A stretch of DNA of 64,000 nt from positions 1 to 64,000 of the forward strand of contig NZ_RQYZ01000003.1 of the NCBI RefSeq assembly GCF_003932855.1, read 5' to 3'. The DNA comes from Tessaracoccus sp. OH4464_COT-324. Its GTDB lineage: Bacteria; Actinomycetota; Actinomycetes; Propionibacteriales; Propionibacteriaceae. Within the stretch, counting starts at the first letter, position 1. Each line of letters starts with the position of its first letter. The position numbers were made by a program, and so were the translations under genes. Shown here in pieces: positions 19,953-29,715 of the stretch. The notes below the pieces were generated by a model. That model did no database searches. It saw only the letters and a program-made list of their open reading frames with translations, and was not told the DNA's origin.

Positions 19953-22744
19953 TCGCTGTCCTCCCCGAGCAGTATGAGTGCTTCTTCAAGAGGGATCTTC
20001 TCCAACTCTGCGAGGAGGTCGTCGCTGAACCCGCTACCGCCTGCCTCGGTTGCCTCGCCAGCCGGCCGATCCAACCGCTGGAGGACGGCCGCGGTGATGC
20101 TGGCGACGGATGATTCCCGCAACAACGCAGACACCGACAGATCCACGCCCAAGTCTGTCTTCAGACGCTTCCGAATTCCGAGGGCCATCAAGGAGTCGAC
20201 CCCTAGCTCAAGTAGCGGCCTATCCCAGTCCCTCTTGATGGTTTCCTGTCCCAGGGCGGCGTCAAGCTCCGCCTCAAGATGGGAGGCGAGAACCTCAAAG
20301 CGTTGGCCCGGCGAAACTGCCAGGAGTTCTTCACGAGTCAACGAGCGACCAGTTTCCTGGTGGTTGGGGGCGGTGCTCAACGGACTCGGGTTTCCGGCGG
20401 AGGCACATAACGCCGAGGGAGCCGAGGTCCAGATCCGAACCCGGTCGTAGGGAGTCAGGGCAACGGGAACTCGCCGTCGGGAACCTTCAGGTTCCAGCTC
20501 TGACCAGTTGGGCCGGGCACCCGCAAGGAAGAGTTCCCGCAGCGATTCGAGCATCGTTTGACGATGGTTTGTACGGCCCGCAGCAAGTACCGGGACAGGT
20601 GCGATGAAACGCTGGGGGCCTCCAAGCGCGAGCAGCAGGTCGCAATCGGCCTGCTGGATCGGCCGCGCCTGTCTGCTTCCGGGGGCATCCGCATTGGCCA
20701 GCTTGCTCCAGATTCGCGGATTGGCCAGCTCTCTCGGTGTGACACGTCCACCGAGTACTTCGGAGTACCATCGGGTCCGAGGCCCTGCCGTTTCCACGGA
20801 TCGGGCAATCTGCTGGAGGGCGGCTGGCTCCCCCCGATGTGCTGCCTCGGCTAGACGTCGGGCCGTCGTGAAATCGATCACCCCGGCCACCACTGCCGCG
20901 AGTAGTTCGCCGCCCGCCGAACCGTGGACGACATCCGGTTCGAAACCAAGTCGACGCCACAACTCCACCGCCGCCATCTGCTCTTCCCAGCCACGACCGC
21001 TCGTCGGCGAGGGTATCTCGTCGCTGAGCCGGACGGGTATCTGTTCGGGTTGCTGGGCCGTTTCTCCTAAGACGAAGCCCACCTTCGGAGCGGGCCGCCC
21101 TGAGTAGCTGATTCCCTCATTGGGACGTTTGGCCACCTCCGCCAAGGCTTGGCGAAGCTCGGCCCGTGTGTTCCCGACAACGGCGGCACGGTAGGGCAGC
21201 GGGAAACGTCCCATCGCCGTGGACCAGCAGTAATCGGCCACTCCCACGGACTCGTCCTCCAGCGCCGCTCTGTGGAGCCGAGCCAGCTCACGAACTGCAT
21301 TGGGGCTGGCGGCCGAAAAAGGTAGGATCTGCGGGAAGCTGTCTGAGGTGGGAGACTCGGGGAAGCTTCCAGGATCCGGGGCTTCCTCCACGAGCAGGTG
21401 CACGTTGGTACCGCTGAGCCCGAAGCTGCTCACCCCAGCTACCCGGCTCCCACTGCGCGGCAACCACGGGACCGGCTCCGTCGGCACCTTGAACGGCACT
21501 CGCTCCGAATCAATGAACGGGTTGAGTGCCTCGTAGTGCAGATTCGGCGGAATCGTCTGGTGCTGCAATGCCAGCACAACCTTGGTGAAGCCGGCTACGC
21601 CCGCGGCGGCTTCCATGTGCCCAAGGTTGCTCTTGACCGTGCCAAGGAACCATTCGTTGCCTTCGTCTGCATGATAGACATCAGCCAAAGCGGCTGCCTC
21701 TATCGGGTCCCCGATGGAAGTGCCAGTACCGTGAGCCTCGACGAAGGAGATTTGTTCTGGCTGTATCCGGGCAGATCGAAGGGCTTCGTGCAGAAGGGCA
21801 CGCTGGGAATCGACGTTGGGAGCGGTCAGTCCCGTACTGCGGCCGTCCTGGTTCATCGCACCGCCACGGATCACTGCCAGCACCCGATCCCCGTCAGCCT
21901 GGGCGTCCGAGAGCCTTTTGAGGACAACCATCCCACATCCCTCGCTGCGCACGAAGCCATCCGCTGAAGCGTCGAAGGAGCGGCAGCGGCCTGTGGGGGA
22001 GAGCATGTTGAACTGAGAGAAAGCAACGTTGGGCAGCGGAGAGAGCATCACATTCACGCCGCCAGCCAGCGCTACATCGCAGTCGCGGGTCTGAAGGGCT
22101 CGACAGGCTTCGAATATCGCGACCAATGATGAGGAACATGCAGTATCGATCGAGAGTGCAGGGCCCCTGGTGTCAAACAGATAGGCGAGTCGTCCAGAGA
22201 GGATGCTATGGGCGGTACCGGTCGCGGCATAGGCCGAGAGATGTTTGGGGTCGGTGAAGTAGGTGGTCGCGTAGTCGTTTCCGACGACACCAACGAAGAT
22301 CCCGGTGCGGCTGCCAGCTAACCGCCCCACGATCCCAGCGTCCTCGAAGGCGTGCCACGCGACTTCCAACGCCAACCGCTGGTTAGGGTCCGTCTCCACG
22401 GCTTCTCGCATGGACAGCTGGAAGAAGCCTGGGTCGAACTGGTCAATCCCCTCCAGGAAACCGCCCCAGCGGCTCGTCGACCGGCCGGGGCCGCCGTCGG
22501 GATCGAAGTAGCCTTCGGCGTCCCACCGGTCCAGGGGCACCTCGCCCACTCCGTCGATACACCTCATGAGGATGTCCCAGTAACGTTTCGGATCGTCGGC
22601 CCCTCCTGGGTACCGACATCCCATGCCGATAACGGCGATCGGCGAGAATGCCTCGGCTCGCGCCTCAGCCAGTTCTTCGCGCAGCTTTTCTATGACCGCC
22701 AGCGCCCTCCGATAGGTCTGGCTTTTAGCCAACTTCGTATTCAT
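19949..22744 (-). CDS. Type I PKS, KS-(degenerate AT)-ACP
   Basis: 931 residues. A coiled-coil-like N-terminus (about 5-30) precedes a complete KS with Cys203, His338 and His376. The following region (about 552-770) keeps the outline of an AT-KS linker but lacks a working AT. The expected FPGQG is replaced by FVLGET, the GHSxGE elbow has become HGSAGGE (about 607-613), and the segment is much shorter than a normal AT. It ends with an ACP (LGVDSLMA, Ser about 851) and an acidic tail that may dock to NRPS1. There is no reductive domain. The module needs malonyl units supplied by another AT, or acts only in chain transfer. It is translationally coupled to the NRPS downstream. Confidence 0.9.
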   Translation of the reverse strand: MNTKLAKSQTYRRALAVIEKLREELAEARAEAFSPIAVIGMGCRYPGGADDPKRYWDILMRCIDGVGEVPLDRWDAEGYFDPDGGPGRSTSRWGGFLEGIDQFDPGFFQLSMREAVETDPNQRLALEVAWHAFEDAGIVGRLAGSRTGIFVGVVGNDYATTYFTDPKHLSAYAATGTAHSILSGRLAYLFDTRGPALSIDTACSSSLVAIFEACRALQTRDCDVALAGGVNVMLSPLPNVAFSQFNMLSPTGRCRSFDASADGFVRSEGCGMVVLKRLSDAQADGDRVLAVIRGGAMNQDGRSTGLTAPNVDSQRALLHEALRSARIQPEQISFVEAHGTGTSIGDPIEAAALADVYHADEGNEWFLGTVKSNLGHMEAAAGVAGFTKVVLALQHQTIPPNLHYEALNPFIDSERVPFKVPTEPVPWLPRSGSRVAGVSSFGLSGTNVHLLVEEAPDPGSFPESPTSDSFPQILPFSAASPNAVRELARLHRAALEDESVGVADYCWSTAMGRFPLPYRAAVVGNTRAELRQALAEVAKRPNEGISYSGRPAPKVGFVLGETAQQPEQIPVRLSDEIPSPTSGRGWEEQMAAVELWRRLGFEPDVVHGSAGGELLAAVVAGVIDFTTARRLAEAAHRGEPAALQQIARSVETAGPRTRWYSEVLGGRVTPRELANPRIWSKLANADAPGSRQARPIQQADCDLLLALGGPQRFIAPVPVLAAGRTNHRQTMLESLRELFLAGARPNWSELEPEGSRRRVPVALTPYDRVRIWTSAPSALCASAGNPSPLSTAPNHQETGRSLTREELLAVSPGQRFEVLASHLEAELDAALGQETIKRDWDRPLLELGVDSLMALGIRKRLKTDLGVDLSVSALLRESSVASITAAVLQRLDRPAGEATEAGGSGFSDDLLAELEKIPLEEALILLGEDSE

Positions 22745-22764
22745 CGCCCCCTGCTTTCGTTGGC

Positions 22765-25700
22765 TTATTCAAATTCTGCGAGACGTGCTCGTAGCATCTG
22801 CTCGATCTCCGCATCATCGAGATCGTCTAAGCTGTTCCCCGTAACAATCTGACGGGGTTCTTGCCCCTGCCCGTTTCTCTCGTCGGGGGCCTGCCATGTC
22901 GTCTCCTTGTCCGAGGAGAGACCCATCTGCTCCGCGATGAACTCCGCGATTCCGACTACCGTGGGACGCCGCCAGACCAGAGTGGCTGGAAGTTGGCGGC
23001 CGGTTAGTTTCTGAAGCGCTCCGCGGATCTCCAGCCCGATGAGCGAGTCGACCCCAGCATCGGTGAGGGGCGCATCGCGCTTGACTTCGCCGACCTCGAC
23101 CCGCAAACTTCGTGCCACCACCTCGTGGCAGGCTTCCTCAAGAATGGCGAGACGGCTAGCGGGTTCAGCTTCCCCAACCCGGCGTATCAGCTCCTGGTCC
23201 TCAAGCTCTCCGTTCGCGGGTTCAACGGCCTCCGATCCGGGAACGACGATTTCGTCGAGGAAAGGACGGGGCCGGGCGGCTGTGTAGGCCCTCGCAAACA
23301 GCTCCCAATCCATATCTGCTACGACGACGCAACAGTCATGATTGTCGAGCGCAGTGTCCAGGCCTGCCAACGCCGTCGATTCATCGAGCAAAAGCAAGCC
23401 ACGACTGGCAAGAAGTTCTTGATGCTCGTCGTGCGCAGCTCCTTCCCAAGGTCCCCACTCGACGGAGGTCGCCGCTCGGCCCTGCGCACGTCGATGCTGT
23501 GCCAGTGCGCTGAGAAAGGCGTTGGCTGCCGAGTAGCCGCTCTGGGACGCGCTGCCCCAAACGCCGGTGATAGATGAGAACAGGACGAAGCGCTCCAAGT
23601 TAGCAGGTAGTAAGGCATCCAAATTCACGGCGCCCGCTACCTTCGCCGCCATGATCCTAGCGATGTCGTCAACCGAGGTGTCGGAGACTGGAGCCACCAA
23701 AGAGACGTCGCCTGCGAGATGGAAGACCGACCGTACTTGATCGCCAGCGGCTTCCAGCGCTTCGAGGACCTGGCGCAGCGCCTCACGATCCGCAACGTCA
23801 CAGGCGATGACATCCACCCGGGTACCTGTAGTGCGCAACTCTTCCGCCAGCTCTCTCGTTCGAGGAGCATCCATGCCACGCCGACTCAGCAGAACTAGAT
23901 GCGGCGCGCCCCGGAGTGCCAGGTGACGGGCGAGCGCCCGTCCAAGTTGTCCGGTAGCGCCTGTGAGTAGGACGCTGCCCTCGGGTACCCACGGCGTACG
24001 CGAGGCGCTCGGCAAACAGGATCGCAGACGACGCACCTCCGTACGGCCAGCGCGGATGGCCAGCTGATCCTCTGCGCAGGGCTCTGCAAGCAGGGTGCGT
24101 AGCAGACCCGCTCCCCGTCCGCGCCGCACGAAGTCTTCGTCCAGATCAACCAGGCCGCCCCAGCGTCCGGGAAACTCAAGCCCGATCGCTCGGCCGAGGC
24201 CCCAGACCATTGCTTGTTCCGGGCTGGCTAGCCGTTCGGATCGTTGGGTTGCGACCGACCCGTGTGTGAGGAGCCAGAGCTGACACCTCGCATCGAGGTC
24301 ATGCAGTGCCTGGGCGAGCAGGTGGGTTTGTGAAACTCCGCGGGTCATCCCAGGCCGCCCAGGCACGGGGGACTGATCGAGCCCCAGCAGGGAGACAAGC
24401 GGGCCTCCTTTCGCCGCATCAACCGCCGGGCGGATGAGTCCGACCATATCTTCGCGGCTCTGCGTGGCAGGTACCTCGATCGTCTCTACCTCGTTTCCAC
24501 CAAGCGCCTCGACGACGGCGCGAGTGACGTGATCGTCGCTGCTGTTTTCCGACACCAGTACGGTGACCGGGAACGTCTCGGTGGTTTCTCGCAACGCGAA
24601 AGGCTTCCAGAAGACCTCGTAGCGTTTGCCGCCCGCCGCCTCATGAACCCGCCTGCGGCGGAGCCACGCCTCCAGCACGGGCAGCGCGTCCTCCACGTGG
24701 CCGTGACCCATCTGATCGTCGATGCCCAGTAGTCCCGCCAAAGCAACGACGTCGCCGGAGTCTACGGCTTGCCAAACCTCCGTGTCGAACTTATCGTTCC
24801 TCTCTGGCCGCCCACCGTTGCGCCTCTCCTCGACGTCAGCCAACCAATAGCTCTGTCTTTCCCAGGGTTCGGAGGGTAGATCCATAGTCGGAGCTCCGTC
24901 TGGGAATACTCCGGACCAGTCGATCTGACTGCCTGCGGTGTAGAGAGCTCCAAGGTTTGTGAGCATCGACTCGGCACCGCCGCGTGCGTTGTGCAGGGAC
25001 TGAACAACCAAAGAGCTGGTTTCCCGAGCATCCAGCACCTCATGAATCGAACTCCTCACCGCCGGGTGGCCCGACACCTCGATGAAACGTCCTGCGCCCT
25101 TGTCCAAGGTCACGTTGAGCGCTGCCGTGAACCGTACTGTGTCACGCAGGTTCCGCGCCCAATAGTCGGCATCAAGAGGGTCCACCACTTCTTGTCCAGT
25201 GACTGTAGAGACCATTTCGACCGAGGGCGTGGTCGGTTCGAGATCGGCAACAGCGTCCTTCAACTCTGCGCTGGGACCATCCATCTGGGGGCTGTGCGAG
25301 GCGAAGTCAACTGTCTCGATAACGCTGGCAAACACACCCGCTTTATCCAAGACCCCCACGATGCCCCTGATGGCCCCCGGAGCCCCAGACAGAACAGTCA
25401 TCTTGGGACCGTTGTAGGACGCGACAGCCACGAATTGCCCACCTACTCGGGACACAACTTGGTTGGCTTGCTCAGGGCCTAGACCAACCACCGCCATCAG
25501 GCCACGTCCGACGACTTTTTTAATGGCAACACCCCGATGAAAGGACACCCTCATGGCGTCGCGGATATGCAAAGACCCCGCCACATGAGCCGCAGCGATC
25601 TCGCCATGGCTGTGCCCGACGACGAAGTCCGCCTTGATCCCCCATGAACGCCACAGTTTTGCCAGAGCGATCTGAACTGCGGTAGTGGCTGGCTGCAGGA

Positions 25701-27525
25701 CCGAGGGGTCGCGGAAGAGATCGGGATCCTCACCACCAGTTTCGAGAAGGTCCCTTAAAGACCAAGTGGCCAGGCCACGCAGTGCCTCCTCACACTCTGT
25801 GATGGCACCTGCGAAGACGGGCCAGCGTTCGAAGAGTTCAGTGCCCAGCGGCCACCACTGTTTGCCCTGCCCCGGGAAGACAAACACGACTCCGTCGTCG
25901 CCATGGCCCACCAGCTCCCCTGCTGCCTCGTTTCCCTCCGCGAGGTGCGCGCGCAGCGCAGCCACCAGGTCGCCGATGCTCCCGCCAACCGCTGCCACCC
26001 TGTAGGCGAGATGCTCCCGCCTGAGAGCAGCGGCTGCGCAATAAGCGGCAAGCTCGTCCTCGCTAATGCTCCGGAGCCGGTCAATGTGCCCCCGCAGGAC
26101 AGCCTGGAGCCCGGCCCGCGTCCGAGCTGAGGCGACCAGCAGGGACGCTCCTGACATAGATGGTTGGTGAGTCACCGTGATGGGCGGCGCCGAGCGAAGC
26201 ACAACATGAGCGTTCGTGCCACCGAAACCGAAACTACTGACTCCGGCTACCCGCCCTGCCGCAGATTCTGGCCACGGGGTCAGCTCGTCCACCACGGTGA
26301 GCCGCTGCCCGAGCAAGTCAATCTGCGGACTTGTCTCATGGTGGTGAAGGCTGGCCGGCATCTGACCGTGGTGAATCATCAAAGCAGTCTTGATGACGCC
26401 AGCGATCCCGGCAGCCGATTCAAGGTGACCGATGTTGGTCTTCACCGAACCCACAGCACAGGGGTTCTCTGCTGAGCGCTCCCCTGCGAACACCTCGCCC
26501 AATGCTCCCGCCTCGACGGCGTCGCCTACCAGTGTCCCCGTTCCATGGAGTTCGATGTAGCCGACATCGGCGGGATGGATACCACCAGAAGCCTGAGCAG
26601 CTCGAACCACGTCCACTTGCGCTGCGCGGTTCGGGGATAGAAGACCGTTGGTCCGTCCATCCTGGTTAACTGCTGAGCCGCAAACCAAGGCATAAACCCT
26701 ATCCCGGTCGCGAACGGCATCGCGCCAAGGTTTGAGCACGACAACGCCCACACCTTCGCCACGAACGTAGCCGTCCGCACAGGCGTCGAATGTCTTGCAG
26801 CGACCATCCGCTGCCATCACGCCCGCTCGCGCGAAGATGAGGGCCAGCGTCGGGGAGAGGATGAGGTTGACGCCTCCCACGATAGCGGAATCGATCTCAC
26901 CGCGAAGCAGACTCAACCTCGCCTGATGCATCGCGACAAGAGAGGAAGAACACGCCGTGTCGATGGCCATGCTGAGACCCCGAGCATCAAGCAGGTATGA
27001 CAGCCTGTTTGCTGCGACGCTCAGGGCGTTTCCGGTACCGCTGAAGGCGTCGATGCCCGGGAGGCGTTCACCCCGCAGACGGCCGTAGTCGCTGTTGGAG
27101 ATGCCAAGGAAGACACCCATCCGGCTCCCGGCTACCTGTGCGGGAGCTATGCCCGCGTCGGCAAGCGCCTCCCATGTCACCTCCGCGAGGAGGCGCTGTT
27201 GGGGATCCATCTCTCGGGCTTCGCGCCGGGAGATCCCGAAGGCCGGGGCGTCAAAAAGATCGACACCTTGAATAAAGCCTCCCTGCCGAACCGGACGCCG
27301 GGTCCTTTCATCAATCTCAAGGGCCTCGACATCCCAACGGTCCACAGGCGTTCTGACGATTGCATCCTGCCGCTCGCACAGATGGCGCCACAACACTTTG
27401 GGGTTATCGGATCCTCCAGGGAAGCGACAACCAATTCCCACCAACGCTATTCCAGCGTCATCGGCCCCGGAAGATTCCTTCGATCTACAATGATCGAGAG
27501 GCCGGACCCTGTCTCCGTGGCCCAC
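22765..27525 (-). CDS. Type I PKS, KS-AT-KR-ACP, probable first assembly-line module
   Basis: 1586 residues. KS (Cys192, His327, His367); AT with GHSHG (Ser639) and VDFASHS (about 739-745), whose FASH resembles the YASH signature of methylmalonyl-selective ATs; KR with TGATGQLG near 1189-1196 and catalytic Tyr1331; ACP with AGVDSLIG (Ser about 1494). The KR lacks the LDD signature of B-type domains and has a Trp eight residues before the Tyr, so an A-type alcohol is likely. There is no loading module, CoA ligase or decarboxylating KSQ, so the starter is unknown. The start is GTG, chosen because a G-rich ribosome-binding site (AGGGGGG) lies 6 bases upstream. The C-terminus ends in a DDLDDAEIEQML-type docking tail. 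Confidence 0.92.
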   Translation of the reverse strand: MGHGDRVRPLDHCRSKESSGADDAGIALVGIGCRFPGGSDNPKVLWRHLCERQDAIVRTPVDRWDVEALEIDERTRRPVRQGGFIQGVDLFDAPAFGISRREAREMDPQQRLLAEVTWEALADAGIAPAQVAGSRMGVFLGISNSDYGRLRGERLPGIDAFSGTGNALSVAANRLSYLLDARGLSMAIDTACSSSLVAMHQARLSLLRGEIDSAIVGGVNLILSPTLALIFARAGVMAADGRCKTFDACADGYVRGEGVGVVVLKPWRDAVRDRDRVYALVCGSAVNQDGRTNGLLSPNRAAQVDVVRAAQASGGIHPADVGYIELHGTGTLVGDAVEAGALGEVFAGERSAENPCAVGSVKTNIGHLESAAGIAGVIKTALMIHHGQMPASLHHHETSPQIDLLGQRLTVVDELTPWPESAAGRVAGVSSFGFGGTNAHVVLRSAPPITVTHQPSMSGASLLVASARTRAGLQAVLRGHIDRLRSISEDELAAYCAAAALRREHLAYRVAAVGGSIGDLVAALRAHLAEGNEAAGELVGHGDDGVVFVFPGQGKQWWPLGTELFERWPVFAGAITECEEALRGLATWSLRDLLETGGEDPDLFRDPSVLQPATTAVQIALAKLWRSWGIKADFVVGHSHGEIAAAHVAGSLHIRDAMRVSFHRGVAIKKVVGRGLMAVVGLGPEQANQVVSRVGGQFVAVASYNGPKMTVLSGAPGAIRGIVGVLDKAGVFASVIETVDFASHSPQMDGPSAELKDAVADLEPTTPSVEMVSTVTGQEVVDPLDADYWARNLRDTVRFTAALNVTLDKGAGRFIEVSGHPAVRSSIHEVLDARETSSLVVQSLHNARGGAESMLTNLGALYTAGSQIDWSGVFPDGAPTMDLPSEPWERQSYWLADVEERRNGGRPERNDKFDTEVWQAVDSGDVVALAGLLGIDDQMGHGHVEDALPVLEAWLRRRRVHEAAGGKRYEVFWKPFALRETTETFPVTVLVSENSSDDHVTRAVVEALGGNEVETIEVPATQSREDMVGLIRPAVDAAKGGPLVSLLGLDQSPVPGRPGMTRGVSQTHLLAQALHDLDARCQLWLLTHGSVATQRSERLASPEQAMVWGLGRAIGLEFPGRWGGLVDLDEDFVRRGRGAGLLRTLLAEPCAEDQLAIRAGRTEVRRLRSCLPSASRTPWVPEGSVLLTGATGQLGRALARHLALRGAPHLVLLSRRGMDAPRTRELAEELRTTGTRVDVIACDVADREALRQVLEALEAAGDQVRSVFHLAGDVSLVAPVSDTSVDDIARIMAAKVAGAVNLDALLPANLERFVLFSSITGVWGSASQSGYSAANAFLSALAQHRRAQGRAATSVEWGPWEGAAHDEHQELLASRGLLLLDESTALAGLDTALDNHDCCVVVADMDWELFARAYTAARPRPFLDEIVVPGSEAVEPANGELEDQELIRRVGEAEPASRLAILEEACHEVVARSLRVEVGEVKRDAPLTDAGVDSLIGLEIRGALQKLTGRQLPATLVWRRPTVVGIAEFIAEQMGLSSDKETTWQAPDERNGQGQEPRQIVTGNSLDDLDDAEIEQMLRARLAEFE

Positions 27526-27552
27526 GGATTACCCCCCCTAAGGCAAAGTGGA

Positions 27553-28026
27553 TTACAAGAGTGATTCGCCCCAGCGCTGGGCTCGTTCGAGCTCACCATC
27601 TGCGAGCGGCCCGGGCATGCCGAGAACGCGGAAATCTTCCCGGGCGATCACGACGGCTGGTGATCGACGAAGTCGTTTCTCAATAGTTTTCGAAGCCGAG
27701 CCCGAGAAGATGCCACCGACGACGGTGGCGAACAGAGCGACTCGCTGCCCCTGCTCAGGCTCGAAAGTGCCGAGCCACTCAGCAACACCCATGTTTTGCG
27801 GATTTCCTCCCTGACGACTGGCTTGTGCACGAGTAGCCTGCTTCGGCAGCCCCATACTATGCGTGGGGGAGCCGATCAATAGAAGGTCAACCTCAGTCAC
27901 GTTTCCAGCTTCCGCTGCTTGCACAAGACTGACATCAGCTCCGCGGAGCCGTAGACCAGCTTCGATGGCACGAGCAACCTGTTCGGTGTTGCCGAAGCAG
28001 GACTCGACAACGATCAATGCCTTCAT
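27553..28026 (-). CDS. Flavodoxin-like FMN protein
   Basis: 157 residues starting at MKALIVVESCFGNTEQVA, a classical flavodoxin phosphate-binding loop (S-x-x-G-N-T-E). It is followed by LLLIGSPTHSMG and an ATVVGG segment typical of the flavodoxin/WrbA-like fold. I place the start at 28026 because AAGGAG sits 8 bases upstream; the longer frame to 28077 has no comparable site. It directly precedes PKS1 (27 bases apart) and runs the same way. Its likely role is carrying electrons to an oxidative step of the pathway, but no P450 or radical enzyme is visible in this cluster, so its partner is unknown. Confidence 0.8.
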   Translation of the reverse strand: MKALIVVESCFGNTEQVARAIEAGLRLRGADVSLVQAAEAGNVTEVDLLLIGSPTHSMGLPKQATRAQASRQGGNPQNMGVAEWLGTFEPEQGQRVALFATVVGGIFSGSASKTIEKRLRRSPAVVIAREDFRVLGMPGPLADGELERAQRWGESLL

Positions 28027-28129
28027 TAGCTTTCTCCTTAAGACTTTATTAGCACAGCTTGCCTGAAACACTCGCATAGCCGCTTATTCAAAGGCTCTAT
28101 GTGAGTCGAGGTTGTCCTGCAATAGTCCA

Positions 28130-28621
28130 TCACTCTTCAGCCCCTGGCTGTTTCTGGGATATGGCATTGCTCCGTGAACGACGCCACAAGAACTCGGCGC
28201 ATGCCCAGCAGGCTGCGGTGATGAGAACGATAGGGATTAGGCGGGCAAGGTTGGGACTAACGAGCGCGCTTACAAAAAAGACAATCGACGCAATAGCCCA
28301 GCTTCGGCGGCGCGCCCACAGCCCCAAAGTCCCAAGAATCGCTGCGACCACCCCCAATACCGCGTGCCAGAGAGCCTTCGAACTGTTCCCGCCGAACAGT
28401 TCACTGCGCCCCAGGAGCGTAACCAGGAGAACCAATCCGCCGAGCACCAATTGCACATAGAGGAGGACAGCGAACAGCCCCGCTACGAGGCTACCTCGCG
28501 CCACCCTACCACGGTGAAGAGTTTCGACCAGCACGACAGCAACCGCCACGCATCCAGCGACCAGAACGAACCAAGCGTTCGCCATGTGCACGTACCGAGC
28601 TACGTTTGCCACGTTCTCCAT
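28130..28621 (-). CDS. Small integral membrane protein, unknown function
   Basis: 163 residues with about five hydrophobic segments (near residues 15-35, 45-70, 80-102, 105-123 and 125-145) and a basic cytoplasmic-looking C-terminus. I recognise no family motif. The ATG has a G-rich site (GGGGGGAG) about 5 bases upstream, which supports the start. It lies about 100 bases upstream of the flavodoxin gene on the same strand and could be the first gene of the cluster transcript, for example in transport or self-protection. That is inferred only from position. Confidence 0.6.
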   Translation of the reverse strand: MENVANVARYVHMANAWFVLVAGCVAVAVVLVETLHRGRVARGSLVAGLFAVLLYVQLVLGGLVLLVTLLGRSELFGGNSSKALWHAVLGVVAAILGTLGLWARRRSWAIASIVFFVSALVSPNLARLIPIVLITAACWACAEFLWRRSRSNAISQKQPGAEE

Positions 28622-29715
28622 CGAACTCCCCCCTCAGACTGCTGTTTGACATCCAAGATACAACACTGAATGCATCCTACTGCGGGACCCACGGGAGTGC
28701 AACCGGTTGACGAAACCCAAGTGGAGCCCCTATGCAGCACGAGGTGGCGCTGCCCATGCTTTTATCCGGAACCCGCAGATAGGGTTATCGTCGCTGGTTG
28801 CGCCCGACGTACGGCTGCCAATTGCCCACCACGACCCACCCCGCAGCAGGAGGGTTCGCCAGCTTGACGAACTCTCTCACCTGAGACAGGCCCGCCCACC
28901 CAAACGGCGTATACAGACCTGACGGTTTCGGTAAGTGGCTGTTCTGAGTCGCCCAATGAAAATGACCGCGAACACATTCGACGCAGACCTTACACCTCAC
29001 CACCCGACGTTCCGGCCCAGTGTCGGCAGACCCAAGCAGCCACACCCCAAGTACTAACTCTTTTCGTACCCAGTCCCATTCGGAAAGCATGTGCCCGGGC
29101 CCCACCAGTAGCGCGCGTTGATCGAGTCGACTAGAGTGGCCGCACGGGTTATCCTGTGGCTCTCAACGTCGCACCCAGCCACGACAACGAATCCAACCAG
29201 GAGTTGTGCTGAAGCTGCATGACCGTCGGATGCTGCTCGCTCGTCCAGCAAAGAAGTCAACGAAACCGCCTTTGACCGTAGCCTCAGTCTCTACGAGCCC
29301 GAGCCAGTCGAACGCGCCCTTCGCCTCATATTTCGCATTACGCCTACCCAGCCACAATAAAGACCTTTAGCGTTTACGACCAGGGCGCCCACCAAACTCA
29401 GCATTCAGCACGGATTCAAGAACGTTTCTCCGGGAGCCAGCACAACCCCTCAGCCGATCAGGAAAGCTTCCCGTCCCGTCGCCCCCTGCAAGCACCCCAC
29501 AAGGTACCCTATTCAACTCGGCAGGCTCTCTACAGAGCAAACTGACGCAACATCCGAACAGCTCGATCTCTTCACTCTGCACATCTGCAATTCAGACCAG
29601 GCTCTCACACACTATTCTTCCGGCAGCTCTTGGCGCCATCTCCCTCCGGAAAGAACTGGCACAAAACGGGAAACAGCTTAGACTTAAGAATCTTTGGAGA
29701 AACTCAAATAACGAA
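28622..29715 (-). other. 1.1-kb gap with no supported gene; possible decayed minus-strand gene
   Basis: No intact gene is convincing here. On the minus strand three short open stretches in successive frames (about 29357-29260, 29260-29054 and 29075-28785) could be pieces of one frameshifted gene. They include MWLGRRNAKYEAKGAFDWLG and RYWWGPGTCFPNGTGYEKS, but I recognise no family and chance is possible. The rest is intergenic and comparatively AT-richer. Confidence 0.3.
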
